This document shows positions 24,009 to 32,792 of a stretch of DNA of 64,000 nucleotides, in pieces. The notes under the pieces are model-generated. The model saw only the letters and a program-made list of their open reading frames with translations, made no database searches and was not told where the DNA came from. How positions within the stretch are numbered: the stretch's first letter is position 1; every line of letters begins with the position of its first letter. The DNA lies in the NCBI GenBank assembly GCA_035525225.1, contig DATLFA010000088.1, positions 124,001 through 188,000 on the forward strand, given 5' to 3'. The translations under genes and the position numbers were made by a program. The stretch comes from DATLFA01 sp035525225 (GTDB lineage: Bacteria; Actinomycetota; Acidimicrobiia; Acidimicrobiales; WLNW01).

Positions 24009-26993
24009 CTAGTTTCCGACGAGTTCACTCAGTTCCGCGACGAGTGCTCTGATTTCGTCTTGCAGTTCGGCGTACCGCTTGAGATCGGTCGCACGCAGCG
24101 CGGCATCGGCCTCGGTATAGCGCGCCTGGATGGAGTTGACGAGATCTACGACTCGCGGGTCTGACGTCGGCGTGCCACCCGGTGTGGTCGGTGTCGTGGG
24201 TGTCGTCGGCGTCGTCGGCGTCGGCGTCGGCGTCGACTGCCCACCGAAGATGTCGTCGAAGGATTGGCCGAACAATTTCGACAGCGCCTGACTGAACGTG
24301 TCGCCGATCGCGATCTGGTCGGCGCTCGAGCCGTAGGCCACGATGACCTTCGACAGCGCCGGAACCCTGGTGGTCACGACGTCGGCCTTTTCGTCGCCCG
24401 TCACGTACAGCGGTAACACGTAGAGGAACGATGAAGCGATGGGATAGGTCAACAGGTCACCGAAGCGCACGGTCGTTCCCTCGGCATTGAGCAGAGTGAT
24501 CTCCTTCGAGATCTCGGGCACGGTATTGATGCGCGCGGCGACGATGGCCGGACCTGCGGGCGGGTTGTCTCCAGGTAACTCGTAGACGCGCAACTTCACC
24601 GGTTTGTCCGCGTCGTTCTGCGCCACCATCATCGCGGTGATGTTCTGTCTTCGATTGGAATCGTCGGCGGCGGCGCTCGAAGACTTTTCGGCGAACGGCA
24701 CGAACGTGCGCACCGCCACGTAGGACACTTCGGTCTCGCCCGGAAGCCGCATCTGCACGTAGTACGGGCTCACTTCGGGTTGTGACTTCGGCTGAGGCGT
24801 CGTCGGTGCCACCTGGGAGTCGGACGACGAGACGTTCTTGGGAACTTCACGGCCGGGCTCTTGTGCGATGGCCCACCAGCGAAGCCCATCGTGGAATTCG
24901 TTGGCTGCGCTCACGTGATAGCGCGACCACATTGCAGTCTGCACGCGAAGCAGGTCGAGTGGATAGCGGATGTGTTCGTAGAGGTCGGGCGGCATCTCGG
25001 AAATCGGTGAGAAGAGCTCGGGGAACGCCGAGGCGTACGCGGCGAGGATCGGATCGTTCGGGTCGTACTTGTAGATACGGACCGAGCCGTCGTAGGCGTC
25101 GATCGTCGCCTTGACCGAATTGCGCACGTAGTTGAAATTCGAACGCAACCCGCTGCCGCTGGGCACACTCGCGGTGTCAGCGCGCTGCGAGTTGGGGTAG
25201 TAGTTCGACGTCGTGTACCCATCGATCATGTAGATCACATGGCCGTCGGACACGACAGGGTACGGATCGCTGTCCCACTTGATGAACGGTGCGATCTTCT
25301 CGACCCGCTCTCGAATGTCGCGTATGTACACGACGGTCGAGTCGGATTTGATGTAGCTCGAGATCAGTGGATCGATCTGACCGAATCTCAACGCGAACAT
25401 GGCACGACGGAAGACGGAACCCATCTTCACCCCACCCACGCCCTTGGAGAAGATCGTCACCTCTTGATTCTGCTTGTCGAGGTAGTCGACCTCGGGACGA
25501 GTGGCGCCGACGATGGCATAACCGCCGAGATCCTCTCCGAAGTAGATCTGCTGGTGTTTGTCGAAGGGATCGACGAACCGCGGGTCGATCTCGGCCGGCA
25601 CACCTTGTACCAGGAACTCGGGCAAACCCTGCGCATTGACGCGATCCGCGTAGGCGATGGCGACGCCGCTGCCGTGGGTGAAGCTGACGTGCTTCCTCTC
25701 GAACGACGCTTCACGTGAGACGTCGAGAACACGAGCGCCGATGATCACTTGTGTCTGCTTACCGTCGATCAGGTACTGGTCGACATCGAGGCTCTCGCCG
25801 GGGAAGCGATAGATGCTCTTGAGCCCCTGCAACGATTGGAAGGTGTTGTGCACCTCGTGGGGATCGAGCAAGCGTGCCTGTGTCAGCACATCGGCGTTGT
25901 CCCGGATGTCCCCGGCCGTGATCTCACCGGTGTAGTTCAACTGACCGATCTCGATGTCCTGCCCGGGCTCGATGTTGAATGCCTCGCGCGTCGCGCGGAT
26001 ATTGCGTTCGATATAGACGTGCTCGCGCTGCGACTCGGCAGGCTCCACTCGAAATCGTTGGATGAACGCGGGGTAGATGGTGCCCGCAACGATCGCGACC
26101 AACGCCCACAACCCGACGGTGACGACCGGGAAGACCCAACCCCGCCGCCAGATGTTGACCACGAGCAACACGAAGGAGAAGAGCGAGATCACCATCAACA
26201 GGCTGATGGCGGGGAGCTGCGCTTTGACATCGGTGTAGCCGGCACCGTCGACGAATCCCCGCGTCGAGCCGGTCAACTCGTAGCGGCCGAGCCAATAGTC
26301 GGCCGCCTTGATCAACGCCAACACACCGAGGAGCAGCGAAAGATGGGCCTTGACCTGGGGTGTCACCCGTTGGCTGTCGTTGGCGGTGCGACTGCGAATG
26401 CCTCCGTTGAGAAAGTGCATCGTGGCCGTCACGAGGAAGATGGTGACGACCGCAGCGAACGTCCAGTTGACGACGAAGCTGAGGAACGGCAGCCGGAACA
26501 CGTAGAAGCCGACGTCCTTCTGGAACTGCTCATCGACGATGTTGAACTTCTGACTGTGCGTGAAGAGGATCCACTCGTTCCATTGCGACGAGACGCCCGA
26601 CGCGGCGATCAGCGCGAACAGGCCCGAGATGGACCAGCGGACCAAACCGGCCCGGTGGCCGATGATCGCGTGGTAGCGCTCGCGCAACTCTTCCTCGGGG
26701 CCGGGTGGCCGAAAAGCAGGCGCCAACCGGTCGGCGATCAGGAGGTTGGTGAACTGCAATACGAAGAAGATCGCCAGGAAGATGAGCGTGAGCGCCATCT
26801 TCGACCCGACGATCGTTTTCCAAACGCCGCCGAGGCCCAACGAGTGGAACCACAGATAGTCGGTGTAGAAGGCGGCGATGCCGCGCAGCGACGTGAGCAA
26901 CACGATCAGCGCGACGACGACGACCAGTGCGACGATGCCGCCACGATTGGGCCGACGCAAACGAGGGCGACGCGCAGACTCCCTACCGGGCAT
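24009..26993 (-). CDS. UPF0182 family integral membrane protein
   Basis: A 994-residue protein, the usual length for UPF0182, a large actinobacterial membrane family of unknown function. About seven N-terminal membrane helices (first at residues 20-40, IVALVVVVALIVLLTSL) occupy roughly the first 330 residues, followed by a large extracytoplasmic domain with conserved RLLDPHEVHNTFQSLQGLKS and YPVVSDGHVIYMIDGYTTS. A Thr/Pro repeat linker lies near 930-955 and a helical tail ends the chain. TAGTCT at 27000-27005 is six bases from the ATG, so it is probably leaderless; that box includes the stop codon of the upstream gene. Confidence 0.93.
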   Translation of the reverse strand: MPGRESARRPRLRRPNRGGIVALVVVVALIVLLTSLRGIAAFYTDYLWFHSLGLGGVWKTIVGSKMALTLIFLAIFFVLQFTNLLIADRLAPAFRPPGPEEELRERYHAIIGHRAGLVRWSISGLFALIAASGVSSQWNEWILFTHSQKFNIVDEQFQKDVGFYVFRLPFLSFVVNWTFAAVVTIFLVTATMHFLNGGIRSRTANDSQRVTPQVKAHLSLLLGVLALIKAADYWLGRYELTGSTRGFVDGAGYTDVKAQLPAISLLMVISLFSFVLLVVNIWRRGWVFPVVTVGLWALVAIVAGTIYPAFIQRFRVEPAESQREHVYIERNIRATREAFNIEPGQDIEIGQLNYTGEITAGDIRDNADVLTQARLLDPHEVHNTFQSLQGLKSIYRFPGESLDVDQYLIDGKQTQVIIGARVLDVSREASFERKHVSFTHGSGVAIAYADRVNAQGLPEFLVQGVPAEIDPRFVDPFDKHQQIYFGEDLGGYAIVGATRPEVDYLDKQNQEVTIFSKGVGGVKMGSVFRRAMFALRFGQIDPLISSYIKSDSTVVYIRDIRERVEKIAPFIKWDSDPYPVVSDGHVIYMIDGYTTSNYYPNSQRADTASVPSGSGLRSNFNYVRNSVKATIDAYDGSVRIYKYDPNDPILAAYASAFPELFSPISEMPPDLYEHIRYPLDLLRVQTAMWSRYHVSAANEFHDGLRWWAIAQEPGREVPKNVSSSDSQVAPTTPQPKSQPEVSPYYVQMRLPGETEVSYVAVRTFVPFAEKSSSAAADDSNRRQNITAMMVAQNDADKPVKLRVYELPGDNPPAGPAIVAARINTVPEISKEITLLNAEGTTVRFGDLLTYPIASSFLYVLPLYVTGDEKADVVTTRVPALSKVIVAYGSSADQIAIGDTFSQALSKLFGQSFDDIFGGQSTPTPTPTTPTTPTTPTTPGGTPTSDPRVVDLVNSIQARYTEADAALRATDLKRYAELQDEIRALVAELSELVGN

Positions 26994-26999
26994 GGGCAG

Positions 27000-27005
27000 A
27001 GACTA
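27000..27005 (-). promoter_or_regulatory. -10 box TAGTCT of the UPF0182 gene, overlapping the upstream stop codon
   Basis: Minus-strand TAGTCT lies six bases from the ATG at 26993. Its first three bases are the TAG stop of the DivIVA-type gene. Confidence 0.6.
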
Positions 27006-28856
27006 GTTGCGGTCGGGAACGACCAAGCATCGGCAGCGCTGATGTGCCGGCGGATGCGGCGAGCCCGCCGGGAACGACTGGCCCGCGGGAATCGGGCCCG
27101 CGAGCGAATTGTCCTGGCAGTCTGGACTGCAACCGCGAACAACGTCGGTGACCCAACGCACCGACATCCCTTCGGGCGCGCCGGCGATGACACCTGCATT
27201 GAATCCGGCGATCGCAAGCTCACGCGCAACGAGATCGGCCCGCTGCGACTTCGCTTCTCGATACGCGGAACGAACGCGATCGATGCGTTCGTCGTCGTTG
27301 CTCGTGTCGGCGAAGGCGCGCTCGAGTTGCGCTCGCAGTGGGGCCACCAACGACGCGTTGATGATGCGCAGGGACAACGGCCTGAGCGACTCGTCGTCGA
27401 TCGTCTCGGTGAGTTCGAACATTGCGGCACCCGCCCGGGCAAGCTCGCCGATGGTGGTGCCCAGTGCCGCTTCATAGCGAACGGTCTGTGCCTCGAGATC
27501 GGCCACGATCTCTTCGAGCGTCGCCTTGTTCTTGCCCCGCCGTATCGCGTCTTGCATCTCGTTCTGCTCGTCGGTCACCGATCGCTTGAACAGACGCGCC
27601 AGTTTTGCCTCGTACGGATCGATGAGCGTGTCGCGCTGGGCGAACACGTCGGGCGCGGACTCGGTCTCGGGCTCGGGCTCGGTCTCTGTCTCGGCGACCG
27701 GCTCGGCGACGACCACGGCCGAAGCCGGCGCGTCGGCCGGGCCGAACACCTCGTACGCTCGAGCGACGGCGTCGCTACGGGCTTCTCGAATTCGGGCGAA
27801 CAGGGCATCGACCGCCGACTCGTCCTCCGGGTCGTCGTCATCGTGCACCGAGGTGCCCGCAGCGGGCTCGGCCTCTGGTGCCGACACAGCCTCTGCCACC
27901 GGCTCGGGCTCGTCGTCGGATCGCGGGCCCAAGGCGACATCGAGCGCCGGTACCTCTTCGGTCAACGGATCTTCGTCGTCGGTTCGCTCGTCATCACCCT
28001 CGGGCGCGAGCAAGGGCAGGTTTGCCACGCGCGCGAGTGCGATCTCTTCTTCGAGTTGTCCGACGGTGAGTTCGGGCTCGGCCTCGAGCCGTCGAGCGGC
28101 CGCGTCGGCCGCGTAGCGAGCATTGGGCAACGCGAGGTTGAGCTCTTCCTCGGCTTCGTCGAGCGATGCCCGCACAGTCTCGTGCGCCTCGACGAGCCGG
28201 TCTCGCGCGGCTCGCAACTGCTCGACTTGCACTCGCATCTGCTTGCGTCGCCGCGCGAGGTCGCGCAAGATGCGGTCGCGCACCATCTGTGCTTCGGCGA
28301 CGAGCTCGCGACCACGGAGGCGTGCGGCATCGATCTCGTCGGACACCGCTTGTTCGGCGGCGGCCCGCACTTGCGCCGCATCGGCCTCGGCCGAGTTGCG
28401 CGTCGTGCGGGCATAGTCGTCGGCCTGCTCCCGTAGTTCGCGGGCCTCGGTTGCGGCAACGTCGCGCACCGCGAACGCCGCCACGTCAGCTTCTTGACGT
28501 GTCCTCGCGCTCTCGTCGTTGGCATCTTGGCGCAAACGAGCGGCCTCTTCGTCGGCTCGGGCCAGGCGATCGGTGGCGGCTTCGCGCGCCGCGTTGAGAA
28601 CCCGGGCAGCCTCTTCGCCGAGGAGCTGGGTGAGATGTTCGGGATCGGTGCGAGATTGCTCGCTCGCTCGTCGTTCGGCTTCGTCGAGACGACGGGTGAG
28701 ATCGGTCTCGCCGGCCCGCAGCCGCTCGATCTCACGAGCGACCATGGACAAATAGGACCGCACCTGTGCCTGGTCGAACCCCCGCCGGACCGTGTCGAAG
28801 CCAGCGCGAGCGACGGAGTCGGGATCGACTCGGTCGGGAGGATGCTCGACGGACAT
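27003..28856 (-). CDS. DivIVA-type coiled-coil protein with Cys/His C-terminal module
   Basis: A 617-residue protein. Residues 1-45 match a DivIVA/Wag31 N terminus (VARAGFDTVRRGFDQAQVRSYL), and 45-235 form a long coiled coil. An acidic Ala/Glu/Pro region (about 240-375) follows, then a helical domain (about 385-560). The last 45 residues carry C576, C580, H605, C608 and C610, in WVTDVVRGCSPDCQ and HQRCRC, resembling the C-terminal metal-site segment of phage head-morphogenesis (Mu gpF/SPP1 gp7) proteins. It may organise the cell pole or wall. Start chosen at the ATG matching DivIVA length, with TAGCAT eight bases upstream. Confidence 0.8.
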   Translation of the reverse strand: MSVEHPPDRVDPDSVARAGFDTVRRGFDQAQVRSYLSMVAREIERLRAGETDLTRRLDEAERRASEQSRTDPEHLTQLLGEEAARVLNAAREAATDRLARADEEAARLRQDANDESARTRQEADVAAFAVRDVAATEARELREQADDYARTTRNSAEADAAQVRAAAEQAVSDEIDAARLRGRELVAEAQMVRDRILRDLARRRKQMRVQVEQLRAARDRLVEAHETVRASLDEAEEELNLALPNARYAADAAARRLEAEPELTVGQLEEEIALARVANLPLLAPEGDDERTDDEDPLTEEVPALDVALGPRSDDEPEPVAEAVSAPEAEPAAGTSVHDDDDPEDESAVDALFARIREARSDAVARAYEVFGPADAPASAVVVAEPVAETETEPEPETESAPDVFAQRDTLIDPYEAKLARLFKRSVTDEQNEMQDAIRRGKNKATLEEIVADLEAQTVRYEAALGTTIGELARAGAAMFELTETIDDESLRPLSLRIINASLVAPLRAQLERAFADTSNDDERIDRVRSAYREAKSQRADLVARELAIAGFNAGVIAGAPEGMSVRWVTDVVRGCSPDCQDNSLAGPIPAGQSFPAGSPHPPAHQRCRCLVVPDRN

Positions 28857-28912
28857 GGGGCCCGATGCTACGAGGCCGTCGGGACCAACTGGGGGCAATG
28901 ACGTAAAAGGGT

Positions 28913-28967
28913 GCCCGAGCGGCCCCGAGAGCGGGAAGCAGAGCCCGAGCGGCCCCGAGAGCGAAGC
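28913..28967 (-). repeat. REP-like element, two tandem copies, reverse orientation
   Basis: Reads on the minus strand as GCTTCCCGCTCTCGGGG followed by CCGCTCGGGC, twice (28913-28939 and 28943-28967). It lies between two minus-strand genes. Confidence 0.75.
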
Positions 28968-28970
28968 AGG

Positions 28971-30119
28971 TCAGTTGGCGGGGGGCTTGGATCCCAGCGC
29001 GAGTTGGTCGGCATTGCCGCCGAAGTCGGTGAGCGCGGCGAGGGCGGAGGCGAGATCTTTGACCGCCACGACTTTGATCGAGGTGCCGGCCTTGGCGATC
29101 GCTTCGTCGAAGTTCGCCGCGGGCACCAGCATCAATTCGGCCTTTGCCTTGCGCGCCGCCGCGACCTTTTGGCGGATACCGCCGATCGGCCCCACCGTGC
29201 GGTCCGTTTGTATGGTGCCGGTCACGGCGACGCGATGGCCACCCGTCAGCTCACCCGGCGTCAGCTCGTCGATGATCGACAACGTGAAGGCCAAACCGGC
29301 CGAGTCCCCACCGACTTTTCCCGAATCGATCGACAGCTCGATCGGCAGGGGATCCCTCTCCAGAATCCGGTCTTCCAACCCGACCCCCACGTAGCCGCGT
29401 AGTTCTCCATCCGGGCGAATGCCGAGGACGATGCTCTCGTCGCGGCTCACCCCCGAATCGGACTCGACGCGCAGCGTGACCGACTGACCTGGTGTCGTGC
29501 TGCGCAACTGCGTCGTCGCCGCAGCCGCCGAGGCGACCGCGGTGTCGTTGATCGCGACGATCGTGTCGCCTGCTTGCAGGTGGCCTTGGGCAGGCGCACC
29601 GTCGACGACACTCTTGATGCGTGCGCCGGTCGTCTCGAACACGTCGTAGCCGAGGTATTGCAGCGCCACAAGCTCTGCCGTCGACTTCGATTGCGTCATC
29701 AGCTGGGCGTTGAACTGCGTGGCGTCTTTGCGGCCCTTCGGATAGGCCACCGACTCCTTGACCATGTCGACGTCGTCGTTGCGATCGAACCACCACTTCT
29801 CGAGCTTCGACATGCGGTCGACGCTGACCGTGAGGAACAAGATGTCACCAGTCGGCGGGTAGGCGGTTGCGCCGCCGATGACCTCGACACGATCATCGGC
29901 CGGGGTTGCGCTGCCCGGCTTGTAGGCCACATAACCGGAGCTGACGAGCGACGCGGCAAGGAGCAAGGCGCCGAGCACCGATAGGACGAGCCCGGTAGAC
30001 CACGTGGTGCGACGCAGCCACCGCGGCATGCGGCGGCGGGCGAGGACGGGCGGATCACCGTCGGCCCCTGTGTTCGGGCCCGGGCCCTCGGCCGGTAGCA
30101 TTTCGTTCGTCGTGTCCAT
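28971..30119 (-). CDS. PDZ-containing S16 (Lon-type) serine protease, YlbL-like
   Basis: A 382-residue membrane-anchored protease. A single helix at residues 41-64 follows a cytosolic basic segment. A PDZ domain spans about 150-235 (GHLQAGDTIVAIND). The C-terminal S16 domain has the catalytic dyad S273 in GGDSAGLAF and K318 in GGIRQKVAA. Members of this group (YlbL, and mycobacterial equivalents) degrade membrane or secreted proteins outside the cytoplasm, in Bacillus including a cell-division inhibitor. It lies downstream of the DivIVA-type gene's promoter region, consistent with an envelope role. Confidence 0.9.
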   Translation of the reverse strand: MDTTNEMLPAEGPGPNTGADGDPPVLARRRMPRWLRRTTWSTGLVLSVLGALLLAASLVSSGYVAYKPGSATPADDRVEVIGGATAYPPTGDILFLTVSVDRMSKLEKWWFDRNDDVDMVKESVAYPKGRKDATQFNAQLMTQSKSTAELVALQYLGYDVFETTGARIKSVVDGAPAQGHLQAGDTIVAINDTAVASAAAATTQLRSTTPGQSVTLRVESDSGVSRDESIVLGIRPDGELRGYVGVGLEDRILERDPLPIELSIDSGKVGGDSAGLAFTLSIIDELTPGELTGGHRVAVTGTIQTDRTVGPIGGIRQKVAAARKAKAELMLVPAANFDEAIAKAGTSIKVVAVKDLASALAALTDFGGNADQLALGSKPPAN

Positions 30120-30212
30120 CGAGTTGTGTTTCGCCGATACCCATCGTCGGTCAGTGCTGGTTCCTCAGCCTGCCACGATCCCCGACATTCGCGGCTTCGC
30201 TCGGCGGCCACG

Positions 30213-30377
30213 ATGAACAAGGCGCAACCGTCGACCTACCCGCGGTGGTACGAACGCCTTCGGGCCGTCGCCGGCATCGCGGTCGTCAACGTGGTCATCG
30301 GAGTGCTACTCGCCGTCGGCGTCGGTGCGGTGCTCTTCCTCGTCGCGTTCGCGGTCGAGTTGGCGATCAGCAGTTGA
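30213..30377 (+). CDS. small single-span membrane protein
   Basis: A 54-residue protein with a basic N terminus (PRWYERLRAVAG) and one long hydrophobic segment, about residues 20-50. The ATG has only a weak upstream purine stretch. It is divergent from the PDZ protease and ends one base before the convergent hypothetical gene stop. Function unknown; it could equally be a non-functional frame. Confidence 0.55.
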   Translation: MNKAQPSTYPRWYERLRAVAGIAVVNVVIGVLLAVGVGAVLFLVAFAVELAISS

Positions 30378-30378
30378 T

Positions 30379-30807
30379 CTACCTTCCGAAAAGACCCCGG
30401 CGGCCGCCCGAGATCGCGTCTTCGCCCTGCACCGTCGGTGCGTCGTCGTAGGCCATCGGGGCGACGGGAGCGGGCGGCGGGGGCGGAGGCGGTGCGATCA
30501 TCATCGAAGGTTCCGACGCCGTGGTCCACGGCGCGTCCTCGTCGGCCGGGGCGGCGTCGGCCACGGTCGACGTCGCGCTGCTCGCGATCGAGGGCGCGCT
30601 GCTCGCGACGGCGCTCACCTCGGGCAACTCGACGCGGAAGTACGGTTTGATCTCGAACTTCACCTCTTCGAGGCGATAGATCTGCGCACCGTCGATGCTC
30701 TGTTCGTTGCGGAGCCGTTCGACTTCGGCAACCGCGGCGGCCAGTTCTTCGCAGCGCTCGAACGCCGCGCTGCTGTCGAGCCGGGTGTACAGCACCATGT
30801 ATGACAC
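30379..30807 (-). CDS. hypothetical protein with disordered Pro-rich tail
   Basis: A 142-residue protein. Residues 1-60 look folded (YMVLYTRLDSSAAFERCEE... with mixed helix and strand), and the rest is Ala/Ser/Pro-rich and probably disordered, including a run of eight prolines near 106-113, ending in GGRRGLFGR. AAAGGAGCC upstream gives a ribosome site. No family recognised. Confidence 0.65.
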   Translation of the reverse strand: MSYMVLYTRLDSSAAFERCEELAAAVAEVERLRNEQSIDGAQIYRLEEVKFEIKPYFRVELPEVSAVASSAPSIASSATSTVADAAPADEDAPWTTASEPSMMIAPPPPPPPAPVAPMAYDDAPTVQGEDAISGGRRGLFGR

Positions 30808-30945
30808 GGCTGGCTCCTTTGGATCACACTATGAGTTGCAATGAGAATCGGCATCTCGCCGCTGGAGTTGAGAGCAAACTTCCGCGACCAGCTTCTATGG
30901 ATTCCCTCGACGCTCGCCGGGCCGTCCTTCGAGAGGAGAGCCAAC

Positions 30946-31572
30946 GTGACCCGACAGTCCACCGCTGATCGGATACGAGCGATCGCGGTCGCGGCACACG
31001 GGGGCGACCCCGCGCCTGCCCTCGCCGCGCGGTCCGACGCCGACCCGGTGGTGCGGGTCGCGTCGCTCGGCGCGCTCGCACGCGCCGGTGCGCTCGACGG
31101 CGCGACAGTGCAAGCGGCCCTCGGCGACCCCGAGCCCCGAGTGCGCCGTCGCGCCTGCGAGCTGGCCGCCCAGCATCGCGGCGTCTCGCTACTTGCGGCG
31201 TTGGCCGATGAAGAACCCCTCGTCGCCGAAGCCGCGGCGTGGGCGCTCGGCGAGCACGGCCAAGGAGTCGCGCAGGGCTCGGTGGCTGGTCTGGCCGACA
31301 TCGTGTCGCAGCATCCGGACGCGCTGGTCCGCGAAGCCGCGGCGGCGGCGCTCGGCGCCATCGGAGACCCCACCGGCCTGCCGGCGATCCTCGTTGCCGT
31401 CAACGATGTCGTGACCGTGCGCCGGCGCGCTGTGCTGGCGCTCGCACCGTTCGACGGTCCGGAGGTGGTCGCCGCGCTCGAAGCGGCCGCACGCGATCGC
31501 GATTGGCAAGTTCGCAATGCCGCGAGCGATCTGTTGCCGTTTGCTACCGCGCCCGAGGACGAGCATCCATGA
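30946..31572 (+). CDS. HEAT-repeat protein
   Basis: A 208-residue alpha-solenoid protein made of about six HEAT/PBS-lyase-type repeats, for example DADPVVRVASLGALARAG, DPEPRVRRRACELAA and HPDALVREAAAAALGAIGD. Such proteins are scaffolds or accessory factors for protein binding. The GTG at 30946 was chosen because GAGGAGA (30933-30939) lies seven bases before it and the first repeat starts soon after; the frame is open to 30841. Its 3' end overlaps the convergent mreB-like gene by 29 bases. Confidence 0.8.
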   Translation: MTRQSTADRIRAIAVAAHGGDPAPALAARSDADPVVRVASLGALARAGALDGATVQAALGDPEPRVRRRACELAAQHRGVSLLAALADEEPLVAEAAAWALGEHGQGVAQGSVAGLADIVSQHPDALVREAAAAALGAIGDPTGLPAILVAVNDVVTVRRRAVLALAPFDGPEVVAALEAAARDRDWQVRNAASDLLPFATAPEDEHP

Positions 31573-32557
31573 ACATCGCCCGGACCGATTCGAACGATTC
31601 GATACAGCGGCCCGCGCCCAACACGACACATTCGAGCGGCGTATCGACGAGGTGCACCGGCACGCCCGCTTCGCGGCCGATACGCGCGGCCAACCCGCGC
31701 AACATGCCGCCACCGCCTACCAGCTGAATGCCTTCGACGAGAAGATCTTGCGCCAACTCGGGGGGGGCCTGCGCGAGACATGCGAGCACGGAGTCGACCA
31801 TCGACGTGACGACCTCGTCGATGGCTTCCCTGATCTCCTCGGGTGTCAACACCACCGTCTTCGGCAACCCACTCATCAACTCGCGACCGCGCACTTCGGC
31901 GCGAACTTCGTCTTCTGTTCGTGCAGCCGAACCCAGGACGATCTTTATGTCCTCGGCAGTGCGCTCACCGATGGCGATGCCATAGACACGGCGGACGTAG
32001 CTCTGGATGGCCGCGTCGATGTCGAACGAACCGACTCGCACCGCTTGGATGGCAACGATTCCGCCCAACGAGATCAGTGCAGTTTCGGTTGTACCGCCGC
32101 CGATGTCGACCACCATGTTGCCCACCGGCTCGTGGATGGGGAGGCCCGCGCCGATCGCGGCGGCCATGGGTTGTTCGATCAACTGCGCGTCTGCCGCGCC
32201 TGCTCGACGGGCGGCTTCTTTCACAGCGCGCCGCTCGACGGCCGTGATGGCCGACGGCACGCAGATCACTACCCGCGGTCGGTTGAAACGACTGACCCCG
32301 ACCCGCTGGAGCAGCAGTCTGATCATCCGCTGCGTCACTTCGAAGTCGGTGATCGCACCCTTGCGCAGCGGACGTACGGCCACGATGTAGCTCGGGGTAC
32401 GCCCGATCATCTGCCACGCCTCGTGGCCCATCGCCAACACTTCGCCGGTGCGACTGTTGAGCGCGATGACCGATGGCTCGTTCAACACGATGCCTTCACC
32501 GCGGGCGTAGACCAACGTATTGGCGGTGCCCAAATCAATCGCGAGGTCACGAGCCAG
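31544..32557 (-). CDS. mreB: MreB-type actin homologue
   Basis: A 337-residue bacterial actin that guides wall synthesis. The phosphate-1 motif IDLGTANT is at residues 7-14, phosphate-2 VDIGGGTTE and the adenosine motif VGGGGMLRGL are intact. The family N terminus MARDLAIDLGTANT is restored only by starting at a CTG codon (32557-32555), which has AAGGCAGG seven bases upstream and overlaps the end of the preceding gene. The nearest standard start, TTG at 32533, would delete the essential Asp of IDLG. No mreC/mreD follow. The chain ends tail-to-tail with the HEAT-repeat gene. Confidence 0.9.
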   Translation of the reverse strand: MARDLAIDLGTANTLVYARGEGIVLNEPSVIALNSRTGEVLAMGHEAWQMIGRTPSYIVAVRPLRKGAITDFEVTQRMIRLLLQRVGVSRFNRPRVVICVPSAITAVERRAVKEAARRAGAADAQLIEQPMAAAIGAGLPIHEPVGNMVVDIGGGTTETALISLGGIVAIQAVRVGSFDIDAAIQSYVRRVYGIAIGERTAEDIKIVLGSAARTEDEVRAEVRGRELMSGLPKTVVLTPEEIREAIDEVVTSMVDSVLACLAQAPPELAQDLLVEGIQLVGGGGMLRGLAARIGREAGVPVHLVDTPLECVVLGAGRCIESFESVRAMFMDARPRAR

Positions 32558-32792
32558 AAGCCGACCTGCCTTGTTGATGCGTCGCGCTGTCGCTTTCGAT
32601 CAGCGTCACGCCTCGCGACTCGTAACGACGATCGGACGCCCTTTGCGTTGCCTGCGACAAGGCGTGCAACTGCGACGAGAACTGGCCGTAGCTGTTGCGG
32701 GCGCGCCGAGGCCGGCTGAGGAGCACGACCAGCGAGCCGAGCACGATGCTCGAGCCCAACGCGGCCGCGAGAAACAGGATCGAATTGCTCAT
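32547..32792 (-). CDS. small membrane-anchored protein upstream of mreB
   Basis: An 81-residue protein with an N-terminal hydrophobic segment (residues 4-25, ILFLAAALGSSIVLGSLVVLL) followed by a basic RPRRAR stop and a Ser/Gln-rich cytosolic tail. It is sandwiched between moaE (ATGA overlap at 32789-32792) and mreB (11-base overlap), so all three are probably translated in a coupled way. No family recognised; location suggests a membrane link for MreB. Confidence 0.7.
   Translation of the reverse strand: MSNSILFLAAALGSSIVLGSLVVLLSRPRRARNSYGQFSSQLHALSQATQRASDRRYESRGVTLIESDSATHQQGRSASGS

Noticed and set aside
25749..28436. 895-codon open frame on the plus strand
   Set aside because: It is antisense to the UPF0182 and DivIVA-type genes, whose proteins have clear family motifs. 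The long frame is a by-product of high GC codon use.
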